Source: Chlorocebus sabaeus (lineage: Eukaryota; Chordata; Mammalia; Primates; Cercopithecidae). From it: a stretch of 64,000 nt of DNA. Positions 38,290 through 50,269 of this stretch are shown here, in pieces. The DNA is taken from positions 70,651,133-70,715,132 of the forward strand of contig NC_132911.1 in assembly GCF_047675955.1 (NCBI RefSeq), in the 5' to 3' direction. Within the stretch, counting starts at the first letter, position 1. Every line of letters begins with the position of its first letter. Made by a program: the position numbers and the translations under genes. Under the pieces are notes generated by a model. That model saw only the letters and a list, made by a program, of their open reading frames with translations, was not told the DNA's origin and ran no database searches.

Positions 38290-38450
38290 CCTGCCTTAGA
38301 CCAATCACTAAGCTTTTCTTGGCCTCACTTTTCCCATCTGTAAAATAGTGATACTACTACTGGGCCTAGTCACAGGACTGTGAGAATTAAATAAAATAGT
38401 GAATGAAAGACTCATAGCATAGTGCTTGGCACATAAGTGCTATTTTTTTT
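38290..38450. repeat. MIR-like SINE
   Basis: 'cctcacttttcccatctgta', 'aaatagtgatactactac' and 'gcatagtgcttggcacataa' are MIR words. Confidence 0.7.
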
Positions 38451-38627
38451 TAAGGGTTATTAGGTTCAGGCTGTGTCTGATTGTCTCAGTCATTGCAGAG
38501 CCTGACAGGTAAGTTTTAGTTCTGCTCCTTCTCAAGTCTTGGCCGCATCTTCTAACACATGAGCATCCCTGGTTGCAGAAGAATGAGGCAGGTTCATTAT
38601 CAGAGCCAGAAAACTCACTGTAATAGG

Positions 38628-38823
38628 CTTGCCTGATGTAGCAAATAAAAATACAGGATGCTCAGTTAGATTTGAATCTCTATTAATAAAAAATAATTTT
38701 TAGTATAAATATGCTTCATGCAATATTTGGGACATACTTTTAATTTTTAAAGCCTATTTTCTATTTATTGTAAAGTCAAATTTAACTGGATATCCTGTAT
38801 TTTTTCTAACAACCTGACATACC
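38628..38823. mobile_element. Palindromic MITE (MER53-like)
   Basis: The left half ('agcaaataaaaatacaggat', 'gttagatttgaat', 'tttttagtataaatatg') is roughly the reverse complement of the right half ('catacttttaatttttaaag', 'caaatttaactggatatcc', 'tgtattttttct'). This makes a hairpin of about 195 bp. The family name is from memory. Confidence 0.65.
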
Positions 38824-39059
38824 AAGCACCTGCCCTCTGATTAAAGAAGTCCTCCTCACAGACAAAGAACATCGCTTTGCATAAGTTAAAGATTGAAACC
38901 ACCGCTCTTTCCCTCAGAGGAACTGAAAGGAGAATTTTATACTGTTAAAATTACAAATATATCTCCAATTTCACAAAATAAGCCACTGAAGATTACACAA
39001 CAGAGGTTTCTCAGAGGCCCACAGCCTGGTGCTCCCCTAATCTGCCAAAACTGATACTC

Positions 39060-39215
39060 TGAGATGGTGGAAAGCCCGGGTTTTGGAGTCATAACTGACC
39101 TGGGTTAGAGACTCCCTTTCGTAAAACCATGATAGGCCCACCTTTCAGGGTTGTTGTAGGGCTCATGTATAAAGTGCCTGGTACATAGTAAGTGTTTGAC
39201 AGTAACATCATCAGC
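39060..39215. repeat. MIR-like SINE
   Basis: 'gttttggagtcataactgac', 'ctgggttagag', 'tcagggttgttgtagggctc' and 'gtgcctggtacatagtaagt'. Confidence 0.7.
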
Positions 39216-39647
39216 ATCTTGTCTGAGTTTGACCCCTGAGAGGTGATGGATGAACACTGTACAGCATGAGTCAGGAGACCATACATAAGCCACCACTCAC
39301 GCTGAGAGCTGCCACCCCTCTGCTCAGCCACTGAATCAGCACCTTATGGGTGCTTTTAAAGCCACATACTTCTGGGAACCACTCCAAGATTTTTGAATTA
39401 GAAAGAATGAGGCTGGGATCCAGGCTTGTGAATGTTTATCAAGGTGCTCCATTCAACAGTGGTGAGGATGAGCATTCCCTAAAGAGCTTGTTCAAACAGA
39501 CGCTGGGCCCTGTCCCACAGTTCCTGATTTGGCAGACAGGATGGGGCCAAGAAATCGCATGTCTAACAAGTTCCCAGGTGATGCTGATGCTGCTCTCTGG
39601 GGACAATTTGAGAATTACTGTGCCACATCCATGGCTCTCAACCCTAG

Positions 39648-39764
39648 CTTTTTTCTTTTTTTTTTTTTTTCTTTTTTTTTTTTTTTGAGACAGAGTCTTG
39701 CTCTGTTGCCCAGGCTGGAGTGCCGTGGTGTGATCACAGCTTACTGCAGCCTCAACCTCCCACA
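39648..39764 (-). mobile_element. Alu fragment with long T-run
   Basis: Interrupted T-run, 'gagacagagtcttgctctgt' to 'ctgcagcctcaacctccca'. Confidence 0.9.
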
Positions 39765-40069
39765 ACCCTAGCATATTTTAACCACCAAAGGTGTTTTTAA
39801 ATACCTGTGCCCGAACCCTTAGTAATTGAATTTAAATAGTCTAGGGGAGGACCTGAGCTGCTCATAATTCTAATGCATCCTGGTCAGGAACTTCTGCTCT
39901 CCTTAAGGCAATTCTAACTCCACAGTGTGCCCGGGACCAGCCACATTCCATCCCAGACCTTCAGAACCAGAATCTGCATCTTAACAAGCTCCCCTGGTGA
40001 TTCGTACCCATGCTGGAGTCTGAGCACTGCTTAGGTTTCAGCCTAAATGTAGCTTCCTCAGACAGGGCT

Positions 40070-40298
40070 CTTTTTTTTTTAGTCTCACTCTCTTCCAGGC
40101 TGGAGTGCAGTGGTGTGATATTGGCCTCCCAAGTAGCTGGGACCACAGGCACACACCCAGCTAATTGTCTTATTTTTAGTAGAGACAGGGTTTTGCCATG
40201 TTGGCCAGGCTGGTCTCAAACTCCTGACCTCAAGTGATCCACCCACCTCAGCCTCCCAAAGTGCTGGGATTACAAGCATGAGCAACCGCACCCAGCCC
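40070..40298 (-). mobile_element. Alu with internal deletion
   Basis: T-run, 'agtctcactctcttccaggc', jump to 'ggcctcccaagtagctggga', ends 'gagcaaccgcacccagcc'. Confidence 0.9.
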
Positions 40299-40437
40299 AG
40301 ACAGGGCTTCTTCTAGTGCCTTTGGTGGGCTAGATCTTCAGAGCTCTCAGATTGGAGAGGGAAACACAGCCACTTGCTGGTCAAGCACGTGGCAAGCATT
40401 TTACAGAGAATCCCAGAAAGAAAGAGTCTCCCACTGT

Positions 40438-40772
40438 GGCCAGGCATGGTAGTTTACACCTGCAATCCCAGCACTTTGGGAGGCCAAGGTGGGAGGATCA
40501 CTTGAGGCCAGAAGTTCAAGCCCAGCCTGGGTAACATAGCAGGACCCTGTTTCTACCAAAAAAAAATTTTTTTTTTTTTTTAATCAGCCAAGTGTGGTGT
40601 CATGTGCCTGTGGCACCAGCTACTTAGGAGGCTGAGGCAGGAGAATCACTTGTGTACAGGAGTTCAAGGCTGCAGTGAGCTGTTATCAAACCACTGTACT
40701 CCAGCCTGGGCAACAGAACAAGACCTGTCTCTAAAAATTAAAAATAAATAAAAATAAAAAAAATTAAAAATA
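40438..40772 (+). mobile_element. Alu, full length
   Basis: 'ggccaggcatggtagtttac' to an (AAAT)-rich tail; T-run in the linker. Confidence 0.92.
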
Positions 40773-41109
40773 AAGTCTTCCATTGACATCAATTGACTGC
40801 CCTTTCAGTAAATGTAGAAGTCAAATGTAAAAACAGCAGTAAGTGAGCACTGGTGTGCAGTCAGGATGGAACCCTCAGCAGTGAGTTCCCTGGACCTGGG
40901 AAAAGAGGAACCGAGACCAGAACAGAGTTGACCTTAGGCTTAACCTTGTCCTGGACAGAAGCTGACACCAGTACTCACAGGTGTGGCATATACTTACTGC
41001 TCCATGTGGGTTACACTGTTTGCATTCCAAAATGAGGCCTAAGCCATCCACCCCTCCACGAACTGCAAAGTACCTGGGCTAGGAGGACCCTAATAGTCTA
41101 ATAAGATCA

Positions 41110-41745
41110 AGATTCTGGGCGCTGAGCACAAAAGCCAAACAAGATCATTTCAGCAAAAAATTAAAACTGATAATATCGAGTATTGCAAAGGGTGTGGGGA
41201 ATAAGCCCCTCATGGCCTATTACTGAAAGTGTCAACAGATTAAGAATTTTTGGTAGACAATTTGGAAAAAAAACCCTCAAAATTTAAAACATACATATGC
41301 TATGACTAGCACTTCTGCAGCTAGTAATGCAACCTATAAAAATATTAGAAGATATGTATAAAGATACATCACAGCACTTTGCTGCATTGAGTCTAATTTT
41401 AAATAATGTAAGTAAGCGATGGATCTATCAAGAAGAGTGGATAAATTTCTATAACACAGTGATCTCCTACATATCTGCTAAAAGAAGGAGAACTATAAAT
41501 GTCCACACACGTGTGTGTGCATAGTGTGACTCCATTTCTATTGTTTAAAAATCTCATACATGTACATGTAATATATGTGTGACTAAGCATGAAAAAAATC
41601 TGCAAAAAAACCTCCAATCTTTAAACAATGATTGCTTTTAGGAAGTGATACTAGATTGGGGGAAGTGGGTTTCACTTTTTCTGTATACTCCTCTATAATT
41701 TTTGAGTTTGTTATAATAAGTGTGTACTATTTTTACCATTTAAAA
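41110..41745 (+). mobile_element. Old LINE 3' region (L1ME/HAL1-like)
   Basis: 'gcaaagggtgtggggaataa', 'caatttggaaaaaaaaccct', 'gtgactccatttctattgtt', 'gattgcttttaggaagtgat' and 'ctcctctataatttttgagt' fit the family layout. Confidence 0.65.
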
Positions 41746-41786
41746 AATATTTCAAACAGGTAAAAATGATCTCTTGAGAACTGTTT

Positions 41787-42113
41787 CTCTTTTCTCTTTT
41801 TTTTCTTTCTTTTTCTTTTTTGACAGGGTCTCACTGTGTTGCTGAGGCTGGAGTGCAGTGGCACAATCACTTTATGCTCTGTCTCAATCCCCACTGCAGC
41901 CTTGACCTCCCAGGCTCAAGCGATCTTCCCACCTCAGCCTCCCAAGTAGCTGGGACCACAGGCATGTGCCACCATGCTCAGTTAATTTTTGTATTTTTAG
42001 TACAGACAAAGTTTTGCGATGTTGCCCAGGCTGGTCTTGAACTCCTGGGTTCAAGGGATCCACCCACCTCCCAAAGTCTTGGGATTACAGGTGTGAGCCA
42101 CTGCAGCCCGCCA
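41787..42113 (-). mobile_element. Alu, full length
   Basis: Reverse Alu with target duplication agaactgttt on both sides (about 41777 and 42115). Confidence 0.92.
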
Positions 42114-42659
42114 AGAACTGTTTTGCTCTGGACATGTTTCTTGACATTAACCATTTATCTGTGTGTTTCAGGCTCAATAACTGTGATTGATTAAATTTGG
42201 GTTTTCTTAGCTAACACCTAATCCAGTCTGGATCCCTTGGGATTAAGTCCAAGTAATCCTGATTGGCTTTTGGGTTTCCCTGAGTGTTCTTAATTTCGGT
42301 TTAGCATCACGTCCTTGAAACGTTGTGTCTTTTACACCCTGCTCTTCAATATTGCCTCTATTAAGCATGTGGTTAACCAAAACCCTAGATTCCTTTTTAT
42401 TAATTTGTTGCTAAAGCATGTCAGCCCCATTCTGTACCAAATCAATTATTTGTGTTAATGTAAAAATATATGATTACATTTGGTTTTGTTAAATTTCATC
42501 TTGTAGATTTGGTACAACAGTCCAGTCTGTTAAAACAATTTTGGATCTTCACTTCCATCGCACTAGGTACTCCTCTAAACTTTTTATTATCTAAAAATAT
42601 GTCACTGGGGAGATCACAAAATTTATAGACAGCAGGCACAAAGAAGACTTTTCGACACT

Positions 42660-43001
42660 ATCTTTTTATTTATTATTATTTTAGAGACAGTGTCTCACTC
42701 TGTGTCCCAGGTTGGAGTCCAGTGGCACAATCATATAATAGCTCACTGCAGTCTCAAACTCATGAGCTCGAGGGATCCTCCCACCTCAGCCTTCCAAAGT
42801 GTTGACATTACAGGCATGTGCCACCACACCCAGCTAATCTTTATTATGTTTTATTTTATTTTATTTTATTTTATTTTATTTTATTTTATAGAGAGGTCTT
42901 GATGTGTTTAAGGCTGGTCTCAAACTCTTGGCCTCAAGCGATCCTCCCACATCAGCCTCCCAAAGTGCTGAGATAACAGATGTGAGCCACCACACCCGGC
43001 C
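42660..43001 (-). mobile_element. Alu with internal (ATTTT)n
   Basis: 'ttagagacagtgtctcactc' to 'agccaccacacccggcc', with the pentanucleotide expansion in the middle. Confidence 0.92.
42848..42890. repeat. (ATTTT)n microsatellite inside an Alu
   Basis: About eight ATTTT units lie in the middle of the antisense Alu 42660-43001, where the T-rich linker normally sits. Confidence 0.9.
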
Positions 43002-43780
43002 CTCCTTTTCAATTGAAAATGACCAAAACCTACATAAACTTAAGCCAACAGGAACTTTATCAGATGGAGACTGAGCTGTCTCACTGACTCCAAGACAGGC
43101 ATGGCGTTGGCCTGAGAGAGGCAAGGTGGGAGACAGGCAATCATCCCTCCCTGCTGAGCTTGGCCTCTTTATTCTCTGTCTCAATCCCCAACATCCCTTC
43201 TTCCTCTTCCAACACTCCCTTCAACCCCAGTCCACCCTCCCGTCCCACTGGCCCTTACTATCATGTATGCATGACCACAGACCCACCAGGTGTGGACCAT
43301 GGTAAAAGCACTTGTGCCCGCTTCCAGCTAAAACTCTTTACCCTGGATGTGCATTCAGGCACCAAGGCCTCTGCCAGACCACCAGTTTCATTTATTTCTA
43401 CTGACTTCCCTTCAATTTTATCCCCTGGGCCATGAGAACTATCACAGATATCCAGAGTTTACACCTTTCCTCTGGCCTCAGAGCAAAGCCCAATTTCTGT
43501 TTCCACAAGGCAGTAGTTTGGGTTAGATATCCACCGTGGTCCACACAAAGGTGGCAAGAGGACAAGTTCAAAGAGAATAAACATGGCTTCCTGGAGACAT
43601 CCTCTGTGACTAGGTGCAATTCTCAAAGAAAGAGGTATACAATATTGACAACTACCTGATGAGTAAATGCCTCAATTTGTTTACTATAGAGATATCAATG
43701 GATGCCAACTCCAAGTCTAAAACATATGGATCAGGTTCACCCAAGTTCAAAGTAGTGGAAGGTTTTGCAGTGGGAAAAGT
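43002..43780. other. Intergenic, unassigned
   Basis: Mixed sequence before the LTR-like element. No gene is recognised. Confidence 0.4.
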
Positions 43781-44506
43781 TGTGAGAATCAAAATGGAGT
43801 CACTTATGTCATCCTTAACAAAATAGAGCCAAGAGGTCATGGAGGTAGGAGGAGGCTCTCAGGCATGATTTGCCTGATAAAAGGAACTATCACGGGAAAT
43901 TTTATCAAACCATGGTTTGCTACATGAGTCACACAAGGACAGCTAGCAGCTTGTACATGAACACTTGCCTGATACACTGTCTCCACTAAAGAACTGACAA
44001 CAACTGGAGGGTTCTAAGATGACTGAATAGGAACAGCTCCAGTCTATAGCTCCCAGCGTAAGCAACACAGAAGACGGGTGATTTCTGCATTTCCAACTGA
44101 GCTTTGAAGAGAGTACTAGTTCTCCCAGCACAGAGTTTGAGGTCTGAGAACGGACAGGCTGCCTCCTCAAGTGGGTCCCTGATGCCCAAGTAGCCTAACT
44201 GGGAGGTACCTCCCAGTAGGGGCCGACTGACACCTCACACAGCCAGATGCCCCTCTGAGATGAAGCTTCCAGAAGAATGATCAGGCAACAACATTTGCTG
44301 TTCTGCAATATTCGCTGTTTTGCAGCCTCCGCTGGTGATACCCAGGCAAACAGGGTCTGGAGTGGACCTCCAGAAAACTCCAACAGACCTGCAGCTGAGG
44401 GTCCTCACTGTTACAAGGAAAACTAACAAACAGAAAGGACATCAACACCAAAACCCCATCTGTACGTCACCATCATCAAAGACCAAAGGTAGATAAAACC
44501 ACAAAG

Positions 44507-45856
44507 ATGGGGATAAATCAGAGCAGAAAAGCTGAAAATTCTAAAAATTAGAGCACTCTTCTCCTCCAAAAGAACGCAGCTGCTCGCCAGCAATGGAACA
44601 AAACTGGACGGAGAATGACTTTGACGAGTTGAGAGAAGAAGGCTTCAGACGATTGGACTTCTCTGAGCTAAAGGAGGATGTTCGAACCCATCATAAAGAA
44701 GCTAAAAACCTTGAAAAAAAGATTAGATGAATGGCTAACTAGAATAACCAGTGTAGAGAAGTCCTTAACCGACCTGATGGAGCTGAAAACCATGGCACGA
44801 GAACTACGTGACACAGGCACAGTAGCTGATTCGATCAACTGGAAGAAAGGGTATCAGTGATAGAAGATCAAATGAATGAAATGAAGCAAGAAGAGAAGTT
44901 TAGAGAAAAAAGAGTGAAAAGAAACAAACAACGCCTCCAAGAAATATGGGACTATGTGAAAAGACCAAATCTACGTCTGATTGGTGTACCTGAAAGTGAC
45001 GGGAAGAATGGAACCAAGTTGGAAAACATTCTTCAGGATATTATCCAGGAAAACTTCCCCAACCTAGCAAGGCAGGCCAACATTCAAATTCAGGAAATAC
45101 AGAGAACGCCACACAAAGATACTCCTCGAGAAGAGCAACTCCAAGATGCATAATTGTTAGATTCACCAAAGTTGAAATGAAGGAAAAAATGTTAAGGGCA
45201 GCCAGAGAGAAAGGTCGCGTTACCCACAAAGGGAAGCCTATCAGACTAACAGCAGATCTTTCAGCAGAAACTCTACAAGCCAGAAGAGAGTGGGGGCCAA
45301 TATTCAACATTCTTTTATTTTATTTTATTTTATTTTATTTTATTTTATTTTATTTTTGAGACAGAGTCTCGCTCTGTCTCCTGGGCTGGAGTGCAGTGGC
45401 CGGATCTCAGCTCACTGCAAGCTCCGCCTCCCAGGTTTACACCATTCTCCTGCCTCAGCCTCCCGAGTAGCTGGGACTACAGGCACCCGCCACCTTGCCC
45501 GGCTAGTTTTTTGTATTTTTTTTAGTAGAAACAGGGTTTCACTGTGTTAGCCAGGATGGTCTCGATCTCCTGACCTCGTGATCTGCCCATCTTGGCCTCC
45601 CAAAGTGCTGGGATTACAGGCTTGAGCCACTGTGCCCGGCCTCAACATTCTTAAAGAAAAGAATTTTCAACCCAGAATTTCATATCGAGCCAAACTAAGC
45701 TTCATAAGTGAAGGAGAAATAAAATCCTTTACAGACAAGCAAATGCTAAGAGATTTTGTCACCACCAGACCTACCTTACAAGAGCTCCAGAAGGAAGCAC
45801 TAAACATGGAAAGGAACAACCGGTACCAGCCACTGCAAAAACATGCCAAATTGTAA
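44507..45856 (+). pseudogene. L1 ORF1 remnant (ORF1p, RNA-binding chaperone)
   Basis: The start ATG is at 44507, followed by an in-frame TAG at codon 15, then frameshifts around 44690 and 44850. Recognisable blocks include 'ENDFDELREEGFRR', 'RPNLRLIGVPESD', 'NLARQANIQIQEIQRTP' and 'RNNRYQPLQKHAKL'. The normal stop is at 45854-45856. The C-terminal region is interrupted by an Alu. It is not functional. Confidence 0.88.
45315..45641 (-). mobile_element. AluY of Old World monkey type (AluYR-like) inside L1 ORF1
   Basis: A full-length Alu in reverse orientation with an exact 11-bp target duplication, tcaacattctt (45304-45314 and 45642-45652). Its A tail has become a (TTTTA)n microsatellite of about 8 units at 45315-45356. 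The right end reads 'caggcttgagccac', a base pattern I associate with cercopithecid AluYR. Confidence 0.88.
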
Positions 45857-45919
45857 AGACCATTGATGCTAGGAAGAAACTGCATCAACTAACGAGCAAA
45901 ATAATCAGCTAGCATCATA

Positions 45920-48900
45920 ACGACAGCATCAAATTCACATATAACAATATTAACCGTAAATGTAAATGGGCTAAATGCTCCAATTAAAAGACACAGACTG
46001 GCAAATTGGATAAAGAGTCAAGACTCATCAGTGTGCTGTATTCTGGAGACCCATGTATCTCACATGCAGATACACATAGGTTCAAAATAAAGGGATGGAG
46101 GAATATCTAAAAAGCAAATGGAAAACAAAAAAAGCAGGGGTTGCAATCCAAGTCTCTGATAAAACAGACTTTAAACCAACAAAGATCAAAAGAGACAAAG
46201 AAGGTCATTACATAATGGTAAAGGGATCAATTCAACACGAAGAGCTAACTATCCTAAATATATATGCACCCAATACAGGAGCACCCAGATTCATAAAGCA
46301 AGTCCTTAGAGACCTACAAAGAGACTTAGACTCCCACACAATAATAATGGGAGACTTTAACACCTCACTGTCAACATTAGACAGATCAACAAGACAGAAA
46401 GTTAACAAGGATATCCAGGAATTGAACTCAGCTCTGCACCAAGTGGACCTAATAGACATCTACAGAACTCTCCACCCCAAATCAACAGAATATGCATTCT
46501 TCTCAGCACCACATTGCACTTATTCCAAAATTGACCACATAGTTGGAAGTAAAGCACTCCTCAGCAGATGTAAAAGAACAGAAATTATGACAAACTGTCT
46601 CTCAGACCACAGTGCAATCAAAATAGAACTCAGGATTAAGAACCTCACTCAAAACTGCTCAACTACATGGAAACTGAACAACCTGCTACTGAATGACTAC
46701 TGAGTACATAACAAAATGAAGGCAGAAACAAAGATGTTCTTTGAAACCAATAAGAACAAAGACACAACATACCAGAATCTCTGGGACACATTTAAAGCAG
46801 TGTGTAGAGGGAAATTTATAGTACTAAATGCCCACAAGAGAAAGCAGGAAGGATCTAAAATTGACACCCTAACATCACAATTAAAAGAACCAGAGAAGAA
46901 AGAGCAAACACATTCAAAAGCTAGCAGAAGGCAAGAAATAACTAAGATCAGAGCAGACTGAAGGAGATAGAGACACAAAAAACCCTTCAAAAAAATCAAT
47001 GAATCCAGGAGCTGGTTTTTTGAAAAGATCAACAAAATTGATAGACTGCTAGCAAGACTAATAAAGAAGAAAAGAGAGAAGAATCAAATAGACACAGTAA
47101 AAAGAGATAAAGGGGATATCACCACCAATCCCACAGAAATACAAACTACCATCAGAGAATACTATAAATACCTCTACACAAATAAACTAGAAAATCTAGA
47201 AGAAATGGATAAATTCCTGGACACACACACCCTCGCAAGACTAAACCAGGAAGAAGTTGAATCCCTGAATAGACCAATAACAGGCTCTGAAATGGAGGCA
47301 ATAATCAATAGCCTACCAACTAAAAACAGTCCAGGACCAGATGGATTCACAGCCAAATTCTACCAGAGGTACAAGGAGGAGCTGGTACCATTCCTTCTGA
47401 AACTATTCCAATCAATAGAAAAAGAGGGAATCCTCCCTAACTCATTTTATGAGGCCGGCATCATCCTGATACCAAAGCCTGGCAGAGACACAACAAAAAA
47501 AGAGAATTTTAGACCAATATCCCTGATGAATATCGATGCAAAAATCCTCAATAAAATACTGGCAGACCAAATCCAGCAGCACATCAAAAAGCTTATCCAC
47601 CATGATCAAGTGGGCTTCATCCCTGGGATGCAAGGCTGATTCAACATATGCAAATCAATAAGCGTAATCCAGCATATAAACAGAACCAAAGATGAAAACC
47701 ACATGATTATTTCAACAGATGCAGAAAAGGCCTTCAACAAAATTCAACAGCCCTTCATGCTAAAAACTCTCAATAAACTAGATATTGATGGGACGTATCT
47801 CAAAATAATAAGAGCTATTTATGACAAACCCACAGCCAATATCACACTGAATGGGCAAAAATTGGAAACATTCCCTTTGAAAACAGGCACAAGACAGGGA
47901 TGCCCTCTCTCACCACTCCTATTCAACATAGTGTTGGAAGTTCTGGCCATGGCAGTCAGGCAGGAGAAAGAAATAAAGGATATTCAGTGAGGAAAAGAGG
48001 AAGTCAAATTGTCCCTGTTTGCAGATGACATGATTGTTTATTTAGAAAACCCCATCGTCTCAATCCAAAATCTCCTTCAGCTGATAAGCAACTTCAGCAA
48101 AGTCTCAGGATACAAAATCAATGTGCAAAAATCACAAGCATTCCTATACACCAATAACAGACAAAAGAGAGCCAAATTATGAGTGAACTCCCATTCACAA
48201 TTGCTTCAAAGAGAATAAAATACCTAGGAATCCAACTTACAAGGGATGCAAAGGACCTCTTCAAGGAGAACTACAAACCACTGTTCAACGAAGTCAAAGA
48301 GGACACAAACAAAGGGAAGAACATTCCATGCTCATGCTCATGGATAGGAAGAATCAATATTGTGAAAATGGCCATACTGCCCAAGGTAATTTATAGATTC
48401 AATGCCATCCCCTTCAAGTCACCAATGACTTTCTTCACGGAATTGGAACAAAAAAATACTTTAAAATTCATGTGGAACCAAAAAAGAGCCTGCATTGCCA
48501 AGACAATCCTAACCCAAAGGAACAAAGCTGGAGGAGTCATGCTACCTGACTTCAAACTATACTACAAGGCTACAGTAATCAAAACAGCATGGTACTGGTA
48601 CCAAAACAGAGATTTAGACCAATGGAACAGAACAGAGCCCTCAAAAGTAATACCACACATCTACAACCATCTGATCTTTGACAAACTTGACAAAAACAAG
48701 AAATAGGGAAAGAATTCCCTATTTAATAATTGGTGCTGGGAAAACTGGCTAGCCATATGTAGAAAGCTGAAACTGGATCCCTTCCTTACACCTTATACAA
48801 AAATTCATTCAAGATGGGTTAAAGACTTAAATGCTAGACCTAAAACCATAAAAACCCTAGAAGAAAACCTAGGCAATACCATTCAGGACATAGGCATGGG

Positions 48901-49758
48901 CAAGGACTTCAAGTCTAAAACACAAATAGCAATAGCAACAAAAGCCAAAACTGACAAATGGGATATAATTAAACTAAAGAGCTTCTGCACAGCAAAAGAA
49001 ACTACCATCAGAGTGAACAGGCAACCTACAGAATGGGAGAAAATTTTTGCAATCTACCCATCTGACAAAGGGCTAATATCCAGAATCTACAAAGAACTTA
49101 AACAAATTTACAAGGAAAAAATCAAACAACCCCATCAAAAAGTGGGCAAAGGATATGAACAGACACTTCTCAAAAGAAGACATTTATGCAGCCAACAGAC
49201 ACATGAAAAAATGCTCATCATCACTGGCCATCAGAGAAAACGCAAATCAAAACCACAATGAGATACCATCTCACATCAGTTAGAATGGCAATCATTAAAA
49301 AGTCAGGAAACAACAGGTGCTGGAGAGGATGTGGAGAAATAGGAAAAATTTTACACTGTTGGTGGGACTGTAAACTAGTTCAACCATTGTGGAAGACAAT
49401 GTGGCGATTCCTCAAGGATCTAGAACTAGAACTACCATTTGACCCAGCCATCCCATTACTGGGGCTATACCCAAAGGATTATAAATCATGCTGCTACAAA
49501 GACACATGCACACGTATGTTTATTGTGGCACTATTCACAATAGCAAAGACTTGGACTCAACCCAAATGTCCATCAGTGACAGACTGGATTAAGAAAATGT
49601 GGCACATTTACACCATGGAATACTATGCAGCCATAAAAACGGATGAGTTAATGTCTTTTGTAGGGACATGGATGAAGCTGGAAACCATCATTCTCAGCAA
49701 ACTATCGTAAGGACAGAAAACCAAACACCACATGTTCTCACTCATAGGTGGGAATTGA
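45920..49758 (+). pseudogene. L1 ORF2 remnant (endonuclease and reverse transcriptase)
   Basis: The expected ATG is ACG at 45920-45922. Endonuclease blocks follow ('NIYAPNTGAPRF', 'MGDFNT', 'SDHSAIKIEL'), then reverse transcriptase blocks with the FADD motif at 48018-48029. The C-terminal Cys-rich region, 'CWRGCGEIG' and 'LHCWWDC', is near 49320-49360. Several stops break it, for example TGA for TGG at about 46700 and TGA at about 47637. The terminal TGA is 49756-49758. Confidence 0.9.
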
Positions 49759-50269
49759 ACAATGAGAACACTTGGACACAGGAAGGGGAACATCACACAC
49801 CCAGGCCTGTCGTAGGATGGGGGGAGAGATAGCATTAGGAGATATACCTAATGTAAATGATGAGTTAATGGGTGCAGCACACCAACATGGCACATGTATA
49901 CATATGTAACAAACCTGCATGTTGTGCACATGTACCCTAGAACTTAAAGTATAATAATAAAAAATAATAATTATAAATAATTTTTTAAAAGGAATTTTCT
50001 GTAACCCACTAAAAAAAAAAAAAAAGGAACTGACAACAACTCCTGTCATAAACCCTTGTAACCAATGTTCTGTTTGTTTCAAAACAATCTACATGTACTC
50101 TTTTGCCTTTAAAACTTCCCCTTACCTCAGCCTCCCTGGATGTGCCTATGATTTATCATAGCATCTGTGTCCTGCAATTCCCAATTAAACTACATATTTT
50201 TAGAAAGCTTCTCTTTGTTATTTGGATTGACAGGAGATAAATAATATATTAAAATTTAGTGATTACGAT

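Larger units (their letters stand above)
44006..50025 (+). mobile_element. L1PA-type LINE-1, near full length, 5' UTR spliced (SpIRE-like), inactive
   Basis: It starts at the true L1 5' end ('gatgactgaataggaacagc') and ends in a 15-A tail. An exact 15-bp target duplication, gaactgacaacaact, lies at 43991-44005 and 50027-50041. The 5' UTR jumps from 'tttccaactgag' to 'ctttgaagagag' at 44101/44102, where canonical L1 has about 520 more bases. ORF1 and ORF2 are both broken. An AluYR-type insertion splits ORF1 at 45315-45641. The 5' UTR keeps the ~129-bp segment (44245-44381) absent from the youngest human subfamilies, which suggests L1PA4-PA8-like age. Confidence 0.93.
43781..50232 (+). mobile_element. 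LTR-like sequence split by the L1 (family not identified)
   Basis: Removing the L1 joins 43781-44005 to 50042-50232 into about 415 bp. This begins TGTGAGAATCAAAATGGAGT, ends TTGGATTGACA (a TG...CA pattern) and contains AATTAAA near its end. This looks like a solo LTR of an old endogenous retrovirus-like element. No internal retroviral gene sequence is seen, and no clear flanking duplication was found. Confidence 0.5.

Noticed and set aside
46095..49710. A series of long plus-strand frames as a possible intact reverse transcriptase gene
   Set aside because: They are pieces of a single L1 ORF2 with start codon loss and several stops.
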